Shown here in pieces: positions 33,565-45,040 of a stretch of DNA of 64,000 nt; the stretch's first letter is position 1; every line of letters begins with the position of its first letter. The stretch is from contig NC_084896.1 in the NCBI RefSeq assembly GCF_958979055.1, positions 26,894,001-26,958,000 of the forward strand. Reading direction: 5' to 3'. Both the position numbers and the translations under genes were made by a program. This DNA comes from Alnus glutinosa. Its lineage: Eukaryota; Streptophyta; Magnoliopsida; Fagales; Betulaceae. The notes under the pieces are model-generated. The model had not been told where the DNA came from, did not search any database, and saw only the letters and a list, made by a program, of their open reading frames with translations.

Positions 33565-34000
33565 ACAATTTATTCCAAAAACTTAAACTGATAGGAAAAG
33601 ATAAATTTAATCATTTAATTAATACTTTAACACTCTCCCTCACGTGTGGGTTCAAACTCCCTTTTAATAGGTGAGGTCAAATACGTGAAATATGTAATTA
33701 AAATAGGAGATAAATGAAAAAGACAGAATTCAAACTCAAGACATTTGTTCTGATACCATGTTAACTTACCACTTAAACTTTTGGGATAAATTGTGATTTA
33801 ACTTGGTTAAACTTTTGGGATAAGTGGTGATTTAACATGGTATCAGAGCAAAAGTCATGAGTTCGAACTTTGTCTTCCTCATTTACCTCTCATTTTAATT
33901 AAATATTCCACGTGTTGAGCCTCACCTATTAAAAGGAAGTCTGAACCCACACGTGAGGAAGAATGTTGAAATATTGATAAAAAATAAAATTAATTAAAAA
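33565..34000. repeat. Inverted repeat with tRNA-primer-like centre
   Basis: Left arm text CTCCCTCACGTGTGGGTTC, TTTAATAGGTGAGG and TCTGATACCATGTTAA is mirrored on the right by TTAACATGGTATCAGAGC, CCTCACCTATTAAAAG and GAACCCACACGTGAGG. The inner TGGTATCAGAGC is the same string as a plant LTR primer-binding site, so the family may derive from the edge of an LTR element. One-armed relatives lie at about 37190-37440, 37780-38060 and 63226-63440. Confidence 0.65.
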
Positions 34001-34595
34001 TATAAAATAATATATCTAAGAAATAAATAAACTATATATATTGAAGTTCTAACACTCAATAAAATCATTGTTGCTCTCCATAACAATTATATATTTCGTA
34101 GAATTAAAATACGTAACAACTCAGAGTTTTACAATGACAATTTGACAAGTCTGATTTTCAATGACAATTTGACAGTCTTGTCTTATTGCCTTACTATTTA
34201 ACAAATCAGAGTTTTAAATATATAAATGGGTTTAGGCTGTTTTAAGGCTTTCATAGTTTTTGACTTTTCGTCAAAATTGCCTCTCTACAAACATTGTTGC
34301 GTTAAGTTAAGCGGCGTTTTATGTCAAAATGGCCTCTCAGGTTTCTCAACAAACGGTGTCGCAGCGTTACTCGTTTCAGGCTTTTATAACCCATTCTCCA
34401 CCCAAATGTCGACACGTGTTGATGAGAAATCTGCCATACCCGAACATCCTCTCAGATCAAACAAGCAAAACAAGGTAGAGCTCAAGTCGGGATGATATTG
34501 TGTGATTTTGCAAACTCGGCAATGGCCCTCAAAAGTGTTTCTATAATTACCATCATATTGCATCAAAAACAACATAGTTTTCTATGTGAACCAAT
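34001..34595 (+). other. Block flank shared with pseudogene A
   Basis: No gene. 34384-34525 matches 12303-12456 (ACACGTGTTGATGAGA and AAGTCGGGATGATATTGTG). In the first copy this match is cut by the Tat remnant; here it continues into unique sequence. Confidence 0.7.
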
Positions 34596-35028
34596 TGAAA
34601 GAGAATATAAGAATTGAAATAGATAAGTTGGCTATTTCGAGTGAGCCAGAAACTCCTAAACACAGTAAACTGTATTTTCTTAACAAAATTCAACATAACT
34701 TTCTATTACTTGACATTCCTTACATACAAATAGGTGACACAACTTTAATAGAATACAATTCCACAAGTAGCTAGAGACCTATTGATATACAAGGACTTCG
34801 GTTGGTTTCAACCAACCATACTTCTACTCTTAAAAATAGATAAAATTTCTTATTTAAAATCAAAAGACTACTTCTAATACTAATCAACCATCTATCTCTT
34901 ATCTTAATAGATAGACTCTTATTTAAATATTACTTCTACTTAGATACTATTACCATAAGATAAAGATAAAACAAAGCTATAAGATAAAGATAGCAGATAT
35001 GTAATCCTAACATATTAGGATTACATCA
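34596..35028 (-). repeat. 3' LTR of the small LTR element
   Basis: 433 bp. It matches the two halves of the right LTR on either side of the nested solo LTR with scattered differences, so this insertion is older than the two complete Gypsy elements of the window. Confidence 0.8.
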
Positions 35029-35631
35029 TTCCTCCTCACTAACTTTTTCCTTGTCCTCAAGGGAAAAACTAGGAGATTGTGTCTAATTCTTCATCCATAT
35101 AATTTTTTTTCCTTTTTCGAAGCCACACAAAGGCTTGTCGTTGCTTCCTGATCTGTTGGTAGTGCGAGTTGAAGAGATTGTTGTAAGGTGGACACGGCGT
35201 TATTGGCTCCGATGATGTTTGGATATGCAACTGGGATGGCCGGTACGAGTGGAACAGCAACGGTAATTAGCAACGATTTGGTGACGCGAGTTGCTAAGGG
35301 CGGATGAACGGTGGTGGAGATTCCGATCTAGCATTGCTAGCGTCGTTGAGGAACAACGACAACGTTGGTGCGGATGAATTTTTGTTGTTTCATCACCTCC
35401 TTTCTTCTTCTTTATTGTGATGGTGGTAGCCGCTGGGGTAAGCGTTATGGGCAATGATTGGATTGCTGGACAGGGACATGGAGGAGAAAAACTTTCAATT
35501 TTTCTTTTATGCTCCTCCATCTGCTTGGTGGATTCAGCAACCATTGATAGGAAAGCTGATCTACTCTTTTCTAGCTATGTTCTTCCACGTGAATTCTCAC
35601 CATTGGATTGTTTGGCAAGCATCTCGTAGAT

Positions 35632-35736
35632 TTATGTCATGCGATCTTGCATAGTCTGTTGATTCTTACGGAATTCCTCATGGCTATCCGATAAGCTCTT
35701 CATTGATTGCTCCATGTTTTCCAATCGTTGATCCAT
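35632..35736 (-). pseudogene. Gag-like N-terminal remnant
   Basis: 34 codons beginning MDQRLENMEQSMKSL and rich in Gln/Glu, then a TAA stop. The heptad-like, charged start resembles the N-terminal coiled coil of plant Gypsy Gag proteins. It is too short to be functional and is the only recognisable coding trace in the interior. Confidence 0.45.
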
Positions 35737-35917
35737 CTCTTTGTGTTGTCTCTTTTTTGTTACAGAACGAGTTGTTGGACAGGTTTGTAAAGAAAAATCC
35801 CGAATTGCCCAACTCTTGTTCTTTAATTTTCCTATGTTGTCTAATATCTGGTTTCTTTTGAGGGAAACCGGTCATCTTGGGTAAACAATTCTTGCTATTC
35901 AAGAGGAAAACAACATG

Positions 35918-35929
35918 ACTCTGATACCA
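35918..35929 (-). promoter_or_regulatory. Primer-binding site of the small LTR element
   Basis: The minus strand reads TGGTATCAGAGT two bases after the 5' LTR end, the initiator-Met tRNA type. Confidence 0.75.
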
Positions 35930-35931
35930 GT

Positions 35932-36999
35932 TGAAAGAGAATACAAAAAATAGATAGGTTGGCTGTTTCGAGTGAGCCAGGAACTCCCAAACACAATAAA
36001 CTGTATTTTCTTAACAAAATTCAACATAACTTTCTATTACTTGACATTCCTTAAATACAAATAGGTGACAAAACTTAAGTAGAATACAATTCCACAAGTA
36101 GCTAGAGACCTATTGATATACAAGGACTTCGGTTGGTTTCAACCAACCATACTTCTACTCTTAAAAATAGATAACATATCTTATTTAAAATTAAAAGACT
36201 ACTTCTAATACTAATTGTTGGTACAGTTTCCTGTACGGTGACGTGTTGCCTTGTGATTCGTTGCCTTCCTTAATCTTCGCTCTCCTCGTAATCTGCAAAA
36301 TAATAAACGGCTCGTCGGACTATGGGGGTGCCGACCGGACCCCCACTCCGATGACTAAGTCAGTTCAAACTTATTTTCTGGAGAATATCAGTAATTTCTA
36401 AAGCTCGGAGAATGTGCTTGTTTTTAATACCTGGCGTAGTAGTCTTATTTATAGGCTCACAGTTCACAGTTATAAAACTGCTAAAGTGCTTGGAGCATAA
36501 TCTAATTAGGAGTCTGAGTCCTAGATCATATAGTCTTGAATCTTATCTTTCTAATTAGGAGTCTGAGTCCTAGATCACATGGTCTTGAGTCTTATCTTCA
36601 TAGAATTCAAATTGGGTAGTAGAGTCCAAACTGGATATGACACTCTCTTTAGCTAATGTCATTCTATTAGGTACCTTATCCCATATTTGATGAGATAGAA
36701 GCCTATTTTGATATATTCTGAATATTTGTCTTTTTGGAGATAACGAATGGTCTTGTACTTGGGTCTGATCTGGCCGGGCTAACCTGATGGGCTCGGCCCC
36801 CGATACTACCTTAGGCCCACATGTCTTTGGTGTTAATTATTTCTCCAACACTAATCAACCATTTATCTCTTATCTTAAGAGATAGACTCTTATTTAAATA
36901 TTACTTCTACTTAGATACTATTACCATAAGATAAAGATAAAACAAAGCTATAAGATAAAGATAGCATATATGAAATCCTAACATATTAGGATTACATCA
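35932..36999 (-). repeat. 5' LTR of the small LTR element, interrupted
   Basis: LTR halves 35932-36215 and 36851-36999 flank the inserted solo LTR at 36216-36850. CTAAT is duplicated at the break (36211-36215 and 36851-36855). Confidence 0.85.
36216..36850 (-). mobile_element. Tat-type solo LTR nested in another LTR
   Basis: 635 bp flanked by the 5-bp duplication CTAAT. On the minus strand it runs from TGTTGGAGAAAT to GGAAACTGTACCAACA, the same ends as the Tat LTRs at 16288 and 51214. It has CTATAAATAAG as TATA box and CATCGGAG followed by a hairpin (36324-36344). No internal region is left, as after LTR-LTR recombination. Confidence 0.9.
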
Positions 37000-37189
37000 G
37001 TTTTGCTCCGGACGTCACATGATGCGTGAAAATAAAGCAGAAGCTGATGTTCTTCATTAGCTGCTTGCATGCAAGCTGGAGATGCGTTGTCGTCGATTAT
37101 GCTGCAAATTAAAGGCTTTGGAGAGAGCTGAAATGGAGGTGAATGGATGGAATAAGTTCGAATCCAATACAGCTTTTATTATGATATTA

Positions 37190-37440
37190 CGTTAAATTAT
37201 TATTTATCTTAAAATGTTAAGTTAATAAGAAAAGATAAATTTAATTATTTAAAAAATATTTTAATACTTTTTCTTACGTTTGGACTTAAACTTTATTTTA
37301 ATATGTGAGACCCAACACATAAAATATTTAATTAAAATTAAAGATGAATTAACGAAGATAGTACTTGAATTCAGGACATTTAGTCATTTACTATGATATC
37401 TCAAAAGTATAAATTAATAGGAAGAAATAAATTTAATTAT
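37190..37440. repeat. Copy of the 33565-34000 repeat family (one arm)
   Basis: Contains TTAATAGGAAAAGATAAATTTAATTATTT, 'TTACGTTTGGACTTAAACT' and 'TATGTGAGACCCAACAC' variants of the left arm. Diverged; no coding sequence. Confidence 0.45.
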
Positions 37441-37758
37441 TTAAATTATATTCTAACATTAACATCAAAAGCATAACGGCACACGCACAACCCTCCTCGG
37501 TCGATCGGAAGCATAAAATCCAAAGAATAAAGGCAGAGAGGCAAAGCATAAAGAAAGGTCTGCCATTAGGAAAGAACAAAAAAAAAAAATGATTCTTGAT
37601 CTGATAGGCGAGCATAAATTGGCTCCTCTTTATTTTCTATATTTATTTCGTTTTGCCTCGAAAAATGAGTTAAGCTTAAAGCCTTGGTTCTACTTCTGCC
37701 AAAGCCTTGTTCCTCTTTCGGGTGATAGTGAAGACAAGGAGAGCTCTTTCAAAGACAA
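37441..37758 (+). promoter_or_regulatory. Probable promoter and first non-coding exon of gene E
   Basis: The sequence 'TTTTGCCTCGAAAAATGAGTTAAGC' through 'GAGAGCTCTTTCAAAGACAA' is closely repeated at about 48145-48268 upstream of fragment F. It ends in a strong donor (GTAAGT, GT at 37759). With the acceptor at 39177 this gives a 5'-UTR intron of about 1.4 kb. Exon limits on the 5' side are unknown. Confidence 0.5.
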
Positions 37759-37779
37759 GTAAGTAATTGTTAAAGTATT

Positions 37780-38060
37780 AATTAAGTAATTAAGTTTTTT
37801 TTTTTAGCTTAATTTTTTAGAATAAGTGATGATTTAACATGAAATTAGAGTCAAAAATCTTAAATTCGAACTTTGATTCCATCATTTACTCTATTTTAAT
37901 TAAATATTTTTTTTCAAAAATAAAAAAAATAAATAAATATTTCACGTATTGTGTCTTACCTATTAAAAAGTAGTTTGAATATATATACGTGAGGAAATAT
38001 GCTAAAATATTGATTAAGTGATTAAGTTTACTGATTCCTATCAACTTAAACTTTTAGAAT
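37780..38060. repeat. Second one-armed copy of the 33565-34000 repeat family
   Basis: 'AAGTGATGATTTAACATGAAATTAGAG' and 'CTTACCTATTAAAAAGTAGTTTGAA' match the right arm of that repeat. It lies inside the probable 5'-UTR intron of gene E. Confidence 0.45.
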
Positions 38061-39204
38061 AAGTGGTAATTTAATACTAATGACATACTTTTAATCACGT
38101 TCAAACATTTATATATAGTCTGTCATTTTTCAGTGTTTTATTTATTTATTTTACATTCAAGGCACCACACTGACCACAGGGGCTGAAAGGGCATATGGTC
38201 CCAAAAGCTCCGATCTATATTATGTAATTTATGAAAATTTATGGTAGCATCTCAATAAATTCATTTAGATATATATGAACCATAAAAGAATTTGTTCAAT
38301 TCGACCCTTCATCATAAATTTCTCTTTCCTTTTTTCTTTTTTTTTTAATTATCCTAATTTACTTGATGCCCCTATCAATAGGAAAATCAATCATCGATAT
38401 AAAATAACTATTTGAAGCAGCTATGCACTTGCACTTTTACACAAAACAGGATGGGATTATGTGGCTCATGATATGATTTGATGAATAGAAATGGTCATGA
38501 TTGGACTTTGGAATACATGCAGATTCAAAGTTTAATTTATTCAATGAATAAATAAGAATGATCATTTCCGGTTTAACTTCTTGTATTTCTGATAATATAT
38601 ACTCATCATTCAGTATTAAACGTACCCTTAAAATGTTTTCTACTTATTTTTCCCAACTTCTAATTAATAGTTATAGAATATGTAGTGCTTGTTCATGACT
38701 CCTCCTTTGTCCATAATTAAACTGTTCGAGCATGGCTCCTTTTTACTTGTACCTTTCTCGATCTTGCTACGCATAAGATTTTCTATTTTTTGCTTTTTCT
38801 TCCACTAGCATCAGTTGACGTTTCAGCTATCGCATCAAATCCTAATTTAGTCCTAAATATTTTGTCAATATCAAGGATTTAATATATACTTACAACTTAA
38901 AAAAGATAAGGGTCCACACGAGATTTTGGAGCATCATGAAAAATATGTTTTTAGAGAAATGGTCGTTGTAAAACACTTAACACAATTTTTGTACATGCAA
39001 CTCTAACAATTTTTTTTCAAACTAATTAACCATTTAATATGTTTTCTTACATGTGGGTTTTATATATTCAATTGTTGATTTAAAAAAAAAAAAAATTGTT
39101 GGAGTTATACAGAAATTGTAAGTATATCATATCTCATATTTTTAATGCTCGTAACCCTTGTCTTTGTCATTAATTAGGAAATTTAAGAAAGGCAACTTCC
39201 TAAA
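38061..39204 (+). other. Probable 5'-UTR intron (3' part) and leader of gene E
   Basis: From about 38665 this matches the DNA upstream of gene B. A small AT-rich insertion (about 38950-39125, with ACAATTTTTGTACATGCAACTC mirrored by 'AGTTATACAGAAATTGT') is missing from B. The acceptor TCTTTGTCATTAATTAG ends at 39177 and the ATG follows 27 bases later. Confidence 0.5.
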
Positions 39205-40542
39205 ATGGAACAATATTCAGTAAGAGCAGAAATTCAAGCAGCAACAAATGATTTGAGAATAAATGTGAATGAAAATTCTGAAAGTCAAATGGAAGATCAA
39301 GACAGAGCGTTGGCAAATAACATCACACAAATGCTAGAAAGCTTGGAGCCTCCCTTATCACCTGAATGTTGTATCTATAGGGTTCCAAGTGATCTTCGTA
39401 AAGTGAATGAAAAAGCTTACACTCCTGAGGTTATATCAATAGGGCCTTTTCATCATGGCGATAAAAGATTGGAAACCATGGAAAAGCTTAAAGTGACATA
39501 TTTCAAGAGATTTGTGCAAAAGGCTGCGCTAAATGTGGAAAATTTAGTAAGCATTATAAGGGATAGGGAAGTAGCTGTTCGTCGTTGTTATGCAGAGACT
39601 ATCCAACTTAGCAGTGACAATTGTGTGAAAATGATCTTGGGGGATGCGAGCTTCATTATTATGTTTTTTTTGACATGCAAGCCTAAAGAATGGACGAGTA
39701 CGTGTGAGGACAACTTAACACCGCGGTTGATTTCTACATTAAGAAAGGACATCCGGTTGCTTGAAAATCAACTTCCTTTTTTTGTTATTGAGGAATTATA
39801 CAACTTTGCATTTGCATCTTGCTCAAACTTACCTTCCTTCGCTGAGCTTGCCATCAGATTCTTTGCACGATCCAACAGTAGAAAAATATCTCTCGATCCC
39901 AATTTGAAAATAAGGCACTTCATTGATTTGTTAAGAACCTCTTTTTTGCCTCAATCGATATCACAAAGACTACCGCAAAGAAACCGTGGCATAAAAGTTA
40001 CACATTTGTATAGTGCGAGCCAATTGGATGAGGCAGGAGTGAAGTTTAAAGTGGACTCAAGCAATTGCTTATTTGACTTAAAATTTACAAAAGGGGTCCT
40101 GAAAATACCAAGAATAAAATTACACAATAATACAGAGTCTCTTTTTCGAAACATAATGGCCTTGGAGCAATTGCACTATCCCTTTGATGGTTATTTTACC
40201 GATTATATTCGTGTATTAGATTTCCTTATCGACACTCCCAAAGATGTGGATTTACTTGTGCGAAAGAGGATCCTGGTTAACGGTTTAGGCGACAGCAATG
40301 CAGTGACAACTTTGGTCAACAATCTTTGTAGACAAATTTTTATTTCAGAAGCGAACTCTGATTATTTTGATCTTTGTAATCATTTGAATAACTTCTATGA
40401 GGATCCTTGGCATAGTTGGAAGGCTGCCTTGAGACGTGATTATTTTAGCACTCCATGGAGAACTGCTTCTACCGTAGCTGCTATTATTTTGCTAGTGCTC
40501 ACTTTTACACAAACTATATGCTCTATCATCTCATTGTGGTAG
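39205..40542 (+). CDS. DUF247/UPF0481 family protein E, intact
   Basis: 445 codons, full family length. Conserved blocks: CIYRVP (56-61), ISIGPFHHG (77-85), MILGDASFIIMFFL (143-156), LLENQLPFFVIEELY (185-199), a 'VTHLYSASQLDEAGVKFK' region, TPKDVDLLVRKRI, and the terminal hydrophobic segment (about 424-445, VAAIILLVLTFTQTICS), probably a single membrane anchor. It is nearly collinear with gene B and shows what B lost: B's CGTA duplication falls in the codons for this tail. The start is fixed by the leader and ATG shared with all paralogues. Function unknown; the family includes self-incompatibility determinants in grasses, which does not by itself assign that role here. Confidence 0.93.
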   Translation: MEQYSVRAEIQAATNDLRINVNENSESQMEDQDRALANNITQMLESLEPPLSPECCIYRVPSDLRKVNEKAYTPEVISIGPFHHGDKRLETMEKLKVTYFKRFVQKAALNVENLVSIIRDREVAVRRCYAETIQLSSDNCVKMILGDASFIIMFFLTCKPKEWTSTCEDNLTPRLISTLRKDIRLLENQLPFFVIEELYNFAFASCSNLPSFAELAIRFFARSNSRKISLDPNLKIRHFIDLLRTSFLPQSISQRLPQRNRGIKVTHLYSASQLDEAGVKFKVDSSNCLFDLKFTKGVLKIPRIKLHNNTESLFRNIMALEQLHYPFDGYFTDYIRVLDFLIDTPKDVDLLVRKRILVNGLGDSNAVTTLVNNLCRQIFISEANSDYFDLCNHLNNFYEDPWHSWKAALRRDYFSTPWRTASTVAAIILLVLTFTQTICSIISLW

Positions 40543-40978
40543 ATCTAAAGTTTGAGTAATTTTAATAGAATTGAATTGAATTGCATTGTGATAACATTGT
40601 ACTGTTCGCTTATTTTTAGGAGCTTGAGGTTTGTGGGATTGCGGTCTACAACTTAGAAAATTTAAATTTGCAATATTCTCTATACTCTTTGAAATCATAT
40701 TTTTAAATTATACACTTTGAGATATTTTCGATCCACAATTATACCAATTGCACATGCAACAAATATGTAGTTCTATGAACCAAAGGGGCAAAAAGGTCGG
40801 TCGGTCTGAGTCTTTTCATTCATCTACCGGTAGCACCACAAGCTTGAATTTTATGAATAATATTTTTTGTGTCACACTCTCTTTCTATGTATTATTTTAT
40901 TGCTTTAACCGTTTATACCTTCCTCTATTGCTCTCATGTTTGAAATGATTTTTGTGCTTCTCATTAAATTTAAGGTTC
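40543..40978 (+). other. 3' flank of gene E
   Basis: 3'-UTR-like sequence matching the gene B flank (18464-18975), including GGTAGCACCACAAGCTTGAA. No gene. Confidence 0.65.
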
Positions 40979-40983
40979 GTTTC

Positions 40984-41906
40984 TGTTAGAAAATATAAAC
41001 GAAAGCAGAAAAACGAAATGCTCCTAAGGCGCGTTACAACGTCGCTTTCCTTAAGAAATTATTTGCCCCCACCAGAAAGGTATGCAAAAAGGTTACAGCA
41101 AATATTTCTCCAGGATACAATGGAGCCCAGAAACCTCTGTTTGTTTTAATCTCGTTTTGCACTTACGAAAAATTAAAACCGAACACATTCAGATTTTTCT
41201 ATTATATCAAGAGACAGACAGAGACTTTTTAATTTTAAATACAAAAGGTATCAGAAAAAGGCATTGAAGATAAAAGAAATTTTATTATTTCTTTTATTAA
41301 ACATTTTACAGCAGTTATTTCTGTATATTTATGATAACTGGACAGCATACAGAAATAACTACTAATCCAACCGTCCATAACTGCTTAAGTAACAGTCATA
41401 AACTGCTGTTTTAACAGACACTTAAATCTGACCATCAGATCAAATAACTGTCTATGATTGATTAATAATAACCATTAGATCGTTATTTATTAATCTCAAC
41501 CATTAGATCAAATGTAATTTGACCTTACAGTTTATTTATTTGATTGTCCAGTAAATCTAACCACTGGATTTACCTAAGAAGCATCCTATGGTTTAGATTA
41601 AACCACTAGATCGATTGATCAGGACCATCCAAAATCGAAAGGCCATCAAAGCGCCCTACAGCCCACTGCCACACGCGCGCGCGCGCGTGTGCGTGTGCGT
41701 TCGGTGCTTCGCACCGTACTAGAGTATACACCCAAGCATTACTTTAAATGCTTAAAGTGTGTTGGTCCTTATAAATGCCAACTTCAGTTTCTCTTTTTCC
41801 CATGTGGGACTATCTTCATTTAATGCTCTTTAATACTTTCCTTTTAAATCATTCCCAAGACACAAAATAAATATATATACATATTAATTTTGAAAATACT
41901 TTAACA
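40984..41906. mobile_element. Solo LTR, 923 bp
   Basis: Begins TGTTAGAAAATATAAACG, ends ATACTTTAACA, and is flanked by the perfect duplication GTTTC (40979-40983 and 41907-41911). The gene B flank carries a related sequence without it (GGTTCATTTGTTTTGGCG at about 18981), i.e. the empty site. TATAAATGCC near 41770 could be its TATA box on the + strand. Superfamily not determined, since no internal region remains. Confidence 0.85.
41671..41700. repeat. Alternating (CG/TG)n tract
   Basis: A 30-bp strictly alternating purine-pyrimidine run (CACGCGCGCGCGCGCGTGTG and on), the kind of sequence that can adopt Z-DNA. It lies within the solo LTR. Confidence 0.85.
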
Positions 41907-41994
41907 GTTTCTTCCGGCGTAAATCATTTTTTACGGTGTTTGGTGCGACCGAATACGAATAGCTATTCCATCTCACCTTCTTCTATTTTCCAGT

Positions 41995-42177
41995 AAGAGA
42001 AATGCAAGACGTACAAAATCTTTTACCAAGAGATTGGTACCAAGATGATGTACGTAGAGGTTATTTATTGGTACCATTTATTTTTATTAATTGTTTTGAT
42101 CATCTCTGATAAATAAGCTTCACATCATCTTGGTACCCATCTCTTGGTAAAAAATTTGGTACCCCTATCATTTCTTT
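41995..42177. mobile_element. Palindromic MITE, copy 2
   Basis: Same element and flanks as 20211-20397 (TCCAGTAAGAGAAATGCAAG at the left edge). Supports duplication of the B and E neighbourhood as a block. Confidence 0.6.
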
Positions 42178-42277
42178 TCCGGTAATAGTTATTCATTTTC
42201 CTATGTATTAAACGAGACTTTAGTAAAAAACAGTAGTTTGGTTTACAAAAAAAAAAAAATTATTTTTTATTCAAAAG

Positions 42278-42313
<36 letters not shown>

Positions 42314-43787
42314 TTATTATTATTATTATTTTTCTTTTTACGTCTCAGTAACATGTCACATTTTAAATAAATAATATTTTTTATGCCGTTCGATTCAAGA
42401 AATGGCTTGACTTCGCTTCCTTTGAGAATTTACAATTTTTTTAAAAAAAATTGTAGTGAATCGAAATCAGTCGTGGAGACCAAAAAATTTGATACCATGC
42501 ACAGCATTTGAGATGGCTTATAGTTTTCACTAAACAAACCTTAAACGGAAACCTAAATGACATCAAAAGTTGCACCAAATTAAATACTTAGGATGCGTAA
42601 TAATTCGTTGGAGGATCATAAGCAATTATCCACAGCATGATCCATTGATCTATATAAACGTTATAAAAATGGTTAAGAAGTGGTGCCTGCCAGCTGTTTG
42701 CTCTTCACGAGGAAATTAAGTTAAATGTTGCCTCTTTGCTTTCAGCTTGTTCCTCTGCTTCTGTAGTTACTAATTAGGGCTAGGGTTAACAATTTTTACG
42801 TGATATGTGAATCTAACATGAAATTAGTGAATTATAGTTAAGGGGTTTGACACGCGCTTGGAATATTAAATGGGTCGGGTTTGAATTGACCTATATAACT
42901 TTATACAAATGCTTCGATATAACTCGAATTCGACACGCGAACGCAAATTGTCACCTTAATTAGGACATTGCTTGTGGTGTGCCCGTTTAGTAACTCCTAA
43001 AGCCTACAGTACCCATCATGGCCCACATAAGCCCAAGAAGGGCCAGACGTCCAACAAATTTTGAAAATCATTAATTTATTGTGTATCATGCCAGACCACA
43101 TATATAATAAAAAGCTGATGGTCATGGAATGTGTTTTGAGTCTAGACTTATATATATCTTTCATTTGCAATGCAGGCGTGAGCTTTGTGGGCCTATAAAA
43201 AGATAATAGTGGAGGTGATTGGGGATGGAGTCGATGGTCTAAAGTGTTAATGTACATGATCGATCAAGATGATGCAGACAGAGCACAAGTCAATCCAGAC
43301 AAAGCTACTGATGCGGGAGAAGATAAGAAGGAAGCTGGTGGTTCACAATGGTTCATCTCAACATCAACAATCTGATGATACAAGCTTATCAGATGAAGTA
43401 GAAGATCAAGATGAAGTCCACTTTAATTCAAACAGAGTTGCTGCAGAGTCATGGAGATTACAGTTTAAGATAAACATTGTGTTGAAGCTCTACTTTGATT
43501 TGTAATTTTTAATTTTAGATTGCTGTAGTTTACACAACACATGTAAAAGCGATATGTAGAGTGTGTTTGACATTGCGAGTTCATAAAGTAAAAATGAAAT
43601 TTTAAACTAAATCTCAAAAAATATATTGCTTGAATAATAAGGTGCCACTAGTGTGGGCCGTGAGCTATATTGTCTCTCAGTTGTTGGGAGCCATCAGTGG
43701 TGTTAGGCTAGGCAAGGCCTTTAGTAAGGCCTGATACATTAGATATGGAGGTGATGCTAACGCGCTCTCTGACGGGGAATATGATCA
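42178..43787. other. Intergenic DNA, no convincing gene
   Basis: Up to about 42720 it follows the gene B flank (GAGACCAAAAAATT, TGCACCAAATTAA, TGATC.ATTGATCTATATAAACG). After that it is unique. The 43269-43505 frame (78 codons) is acidic and Gln-rich without a recognisable family; I do not call it. Confidence 0.5.
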
Positions 43788-43965
43788 TCGATTTCCATTT
43801 CGAATAAAATGGATAGTATCTATTTCATGGTCAGGATATAAAGTTGATGCATTTCACAGTATACATGACTTCATATACAATGTTAATACATTGTTAAATG
43901 CACTAATTTTAAATCCTGACCATGAAATGAGTACTATAAATTTCATTTGAAATAGAGAATATCAT
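43788..43965. repeat. Inverted repeat, about 50-bp arms
   Basis: 'GATTTCCATTTCGAATAAAATGG' and 'ATTTCATGGTCAGGAT' on the left are mirrored by 'ATCCTGACCATGAAAT' and 'AATTTCATTTGAAATAGAGAAT' on the right. MITE-like; family not known. Confidence 0.65.
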
Positions 43966-45040
43966 TGTCCCTCTTATGGGTACATCACAGGCGTCGGATT
44001 GGGCCAATAAATAACCAAATTAAATTAAAAAAGAAAAAGGGAAAAGTAGTTTAGCCAAGTGGGAGAGGCATTATCCCAAACACCAGTTTCCCCGGACCAT
44101 GTGTCATAATCCACCCCATTTGACAAATCCCATAGTAGCATACATCCTATTCATATAGCATAAGATGTCGTTTCCAATGGGTAGTTTAATCGGGTGGGAA
44201 CCACGCCTTATGAAGCGAAAGTCACTATTCCCCCTTTTGTGTGGATAATGAAATTAATGGCATTATTTGATCTTTCTTAGTATCTTTTTGGTGGATTGCT
44301 GGTTTTATTCATCAACTCAACCTCCCATTGGAATTGAACCGATGACAAAGCCTCAAGCTAGACGTCAATGATTTTTATTGCTATACATTTCAAAATAAAG
44401 TTTATAAGATGAAGAAAAGAAATAATTGTGTTATTTCTCTCTTTTACTTCCCTTTTATCTTTGTAATCAATGATTTTTCTCTTGACTTTGTTTTCTGCCT
44501 CTCCTTTTTTGTCTCCTCTTTTTTTTTTTTTCACTCTCTTTTTAATGAGTAGCTTCAACAAGTTTATCTTTACACTGTTGCCATTAAATCTGCCCCCGTG
44601 ATTGAACAGGGAAAAAAAATCAAGTATTGAGAGGCTCTTTTCAGAAGTATATTTCAATTTGAAAGTTTTGAGATATGTTAATTGCAAGAAGAAAAAATAA
44701 CTCCGTATCGAATTTCTGAAAAAACCTCAAAAAAAGAAAGAAAAGAAATATGTTGAGCTTAGTATGGTTGTGTATAAAATGTAATTTGTTTAAATTGATA
44801 GAGAAGTGAGTTTAAAATGGTTTGATCATTGATATACAAATAGAGGGTTCAATTCAAGTTACATCTAATGTGACTCTAAATAAATTTTAATTATATGTTG
44901 CTGATTTTCAACTCTTTTCATTTTTATTTTTTTGAGCTCATGTTTGGAACTCAAATTTTTTCCATCCCAATCCAACTTGATTGGGTTACCCAACTCAAAC
45001 ATTTTTTATATTTGGAATTCTTTTTTTTTTTTTTTTTAAT
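43966..45040. other. Intergenic AT-rich DNA, no gene
   Basis: Only low-complexity frames are open. From about 44935 the sequence ('ATGTTTGGAACTCAAATTT', 'AACTTGATTGGG') resembles the fragment at 22098-22140 and appears to be the left half of a MITE split by the next feature. Confidence 0.5.

Larger units (their letters stand above)
34596..36999 (-). mobile_element. Small non-autonomous LTR element with a nested solo LTR
   Basis: The LTRs are 34596-35028 (433 bp) and 35932-36999 (the latter enlarged by an insertion); both begin TGAAAGAGAATA and end GGATTACATCA. The orientation is minus: TGGTATCAGAGTC (primer site, initiator-Met type) adjoins the right LTR and a purine tract (GTGAGGAGGAA) adjoins the left one. 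The 903-bp interior keeps only a gag-like piece, so the element must have been moved in trans. The flanking pentamers (CCAAT and GTTTT) do not match, so one edge may have been rearranged. Confidence 0.75.

Noticed and set aside
43269-43505. 78-codon acidic open frame
   Set aside because: No family recognised and no gene-like context; likely chance.
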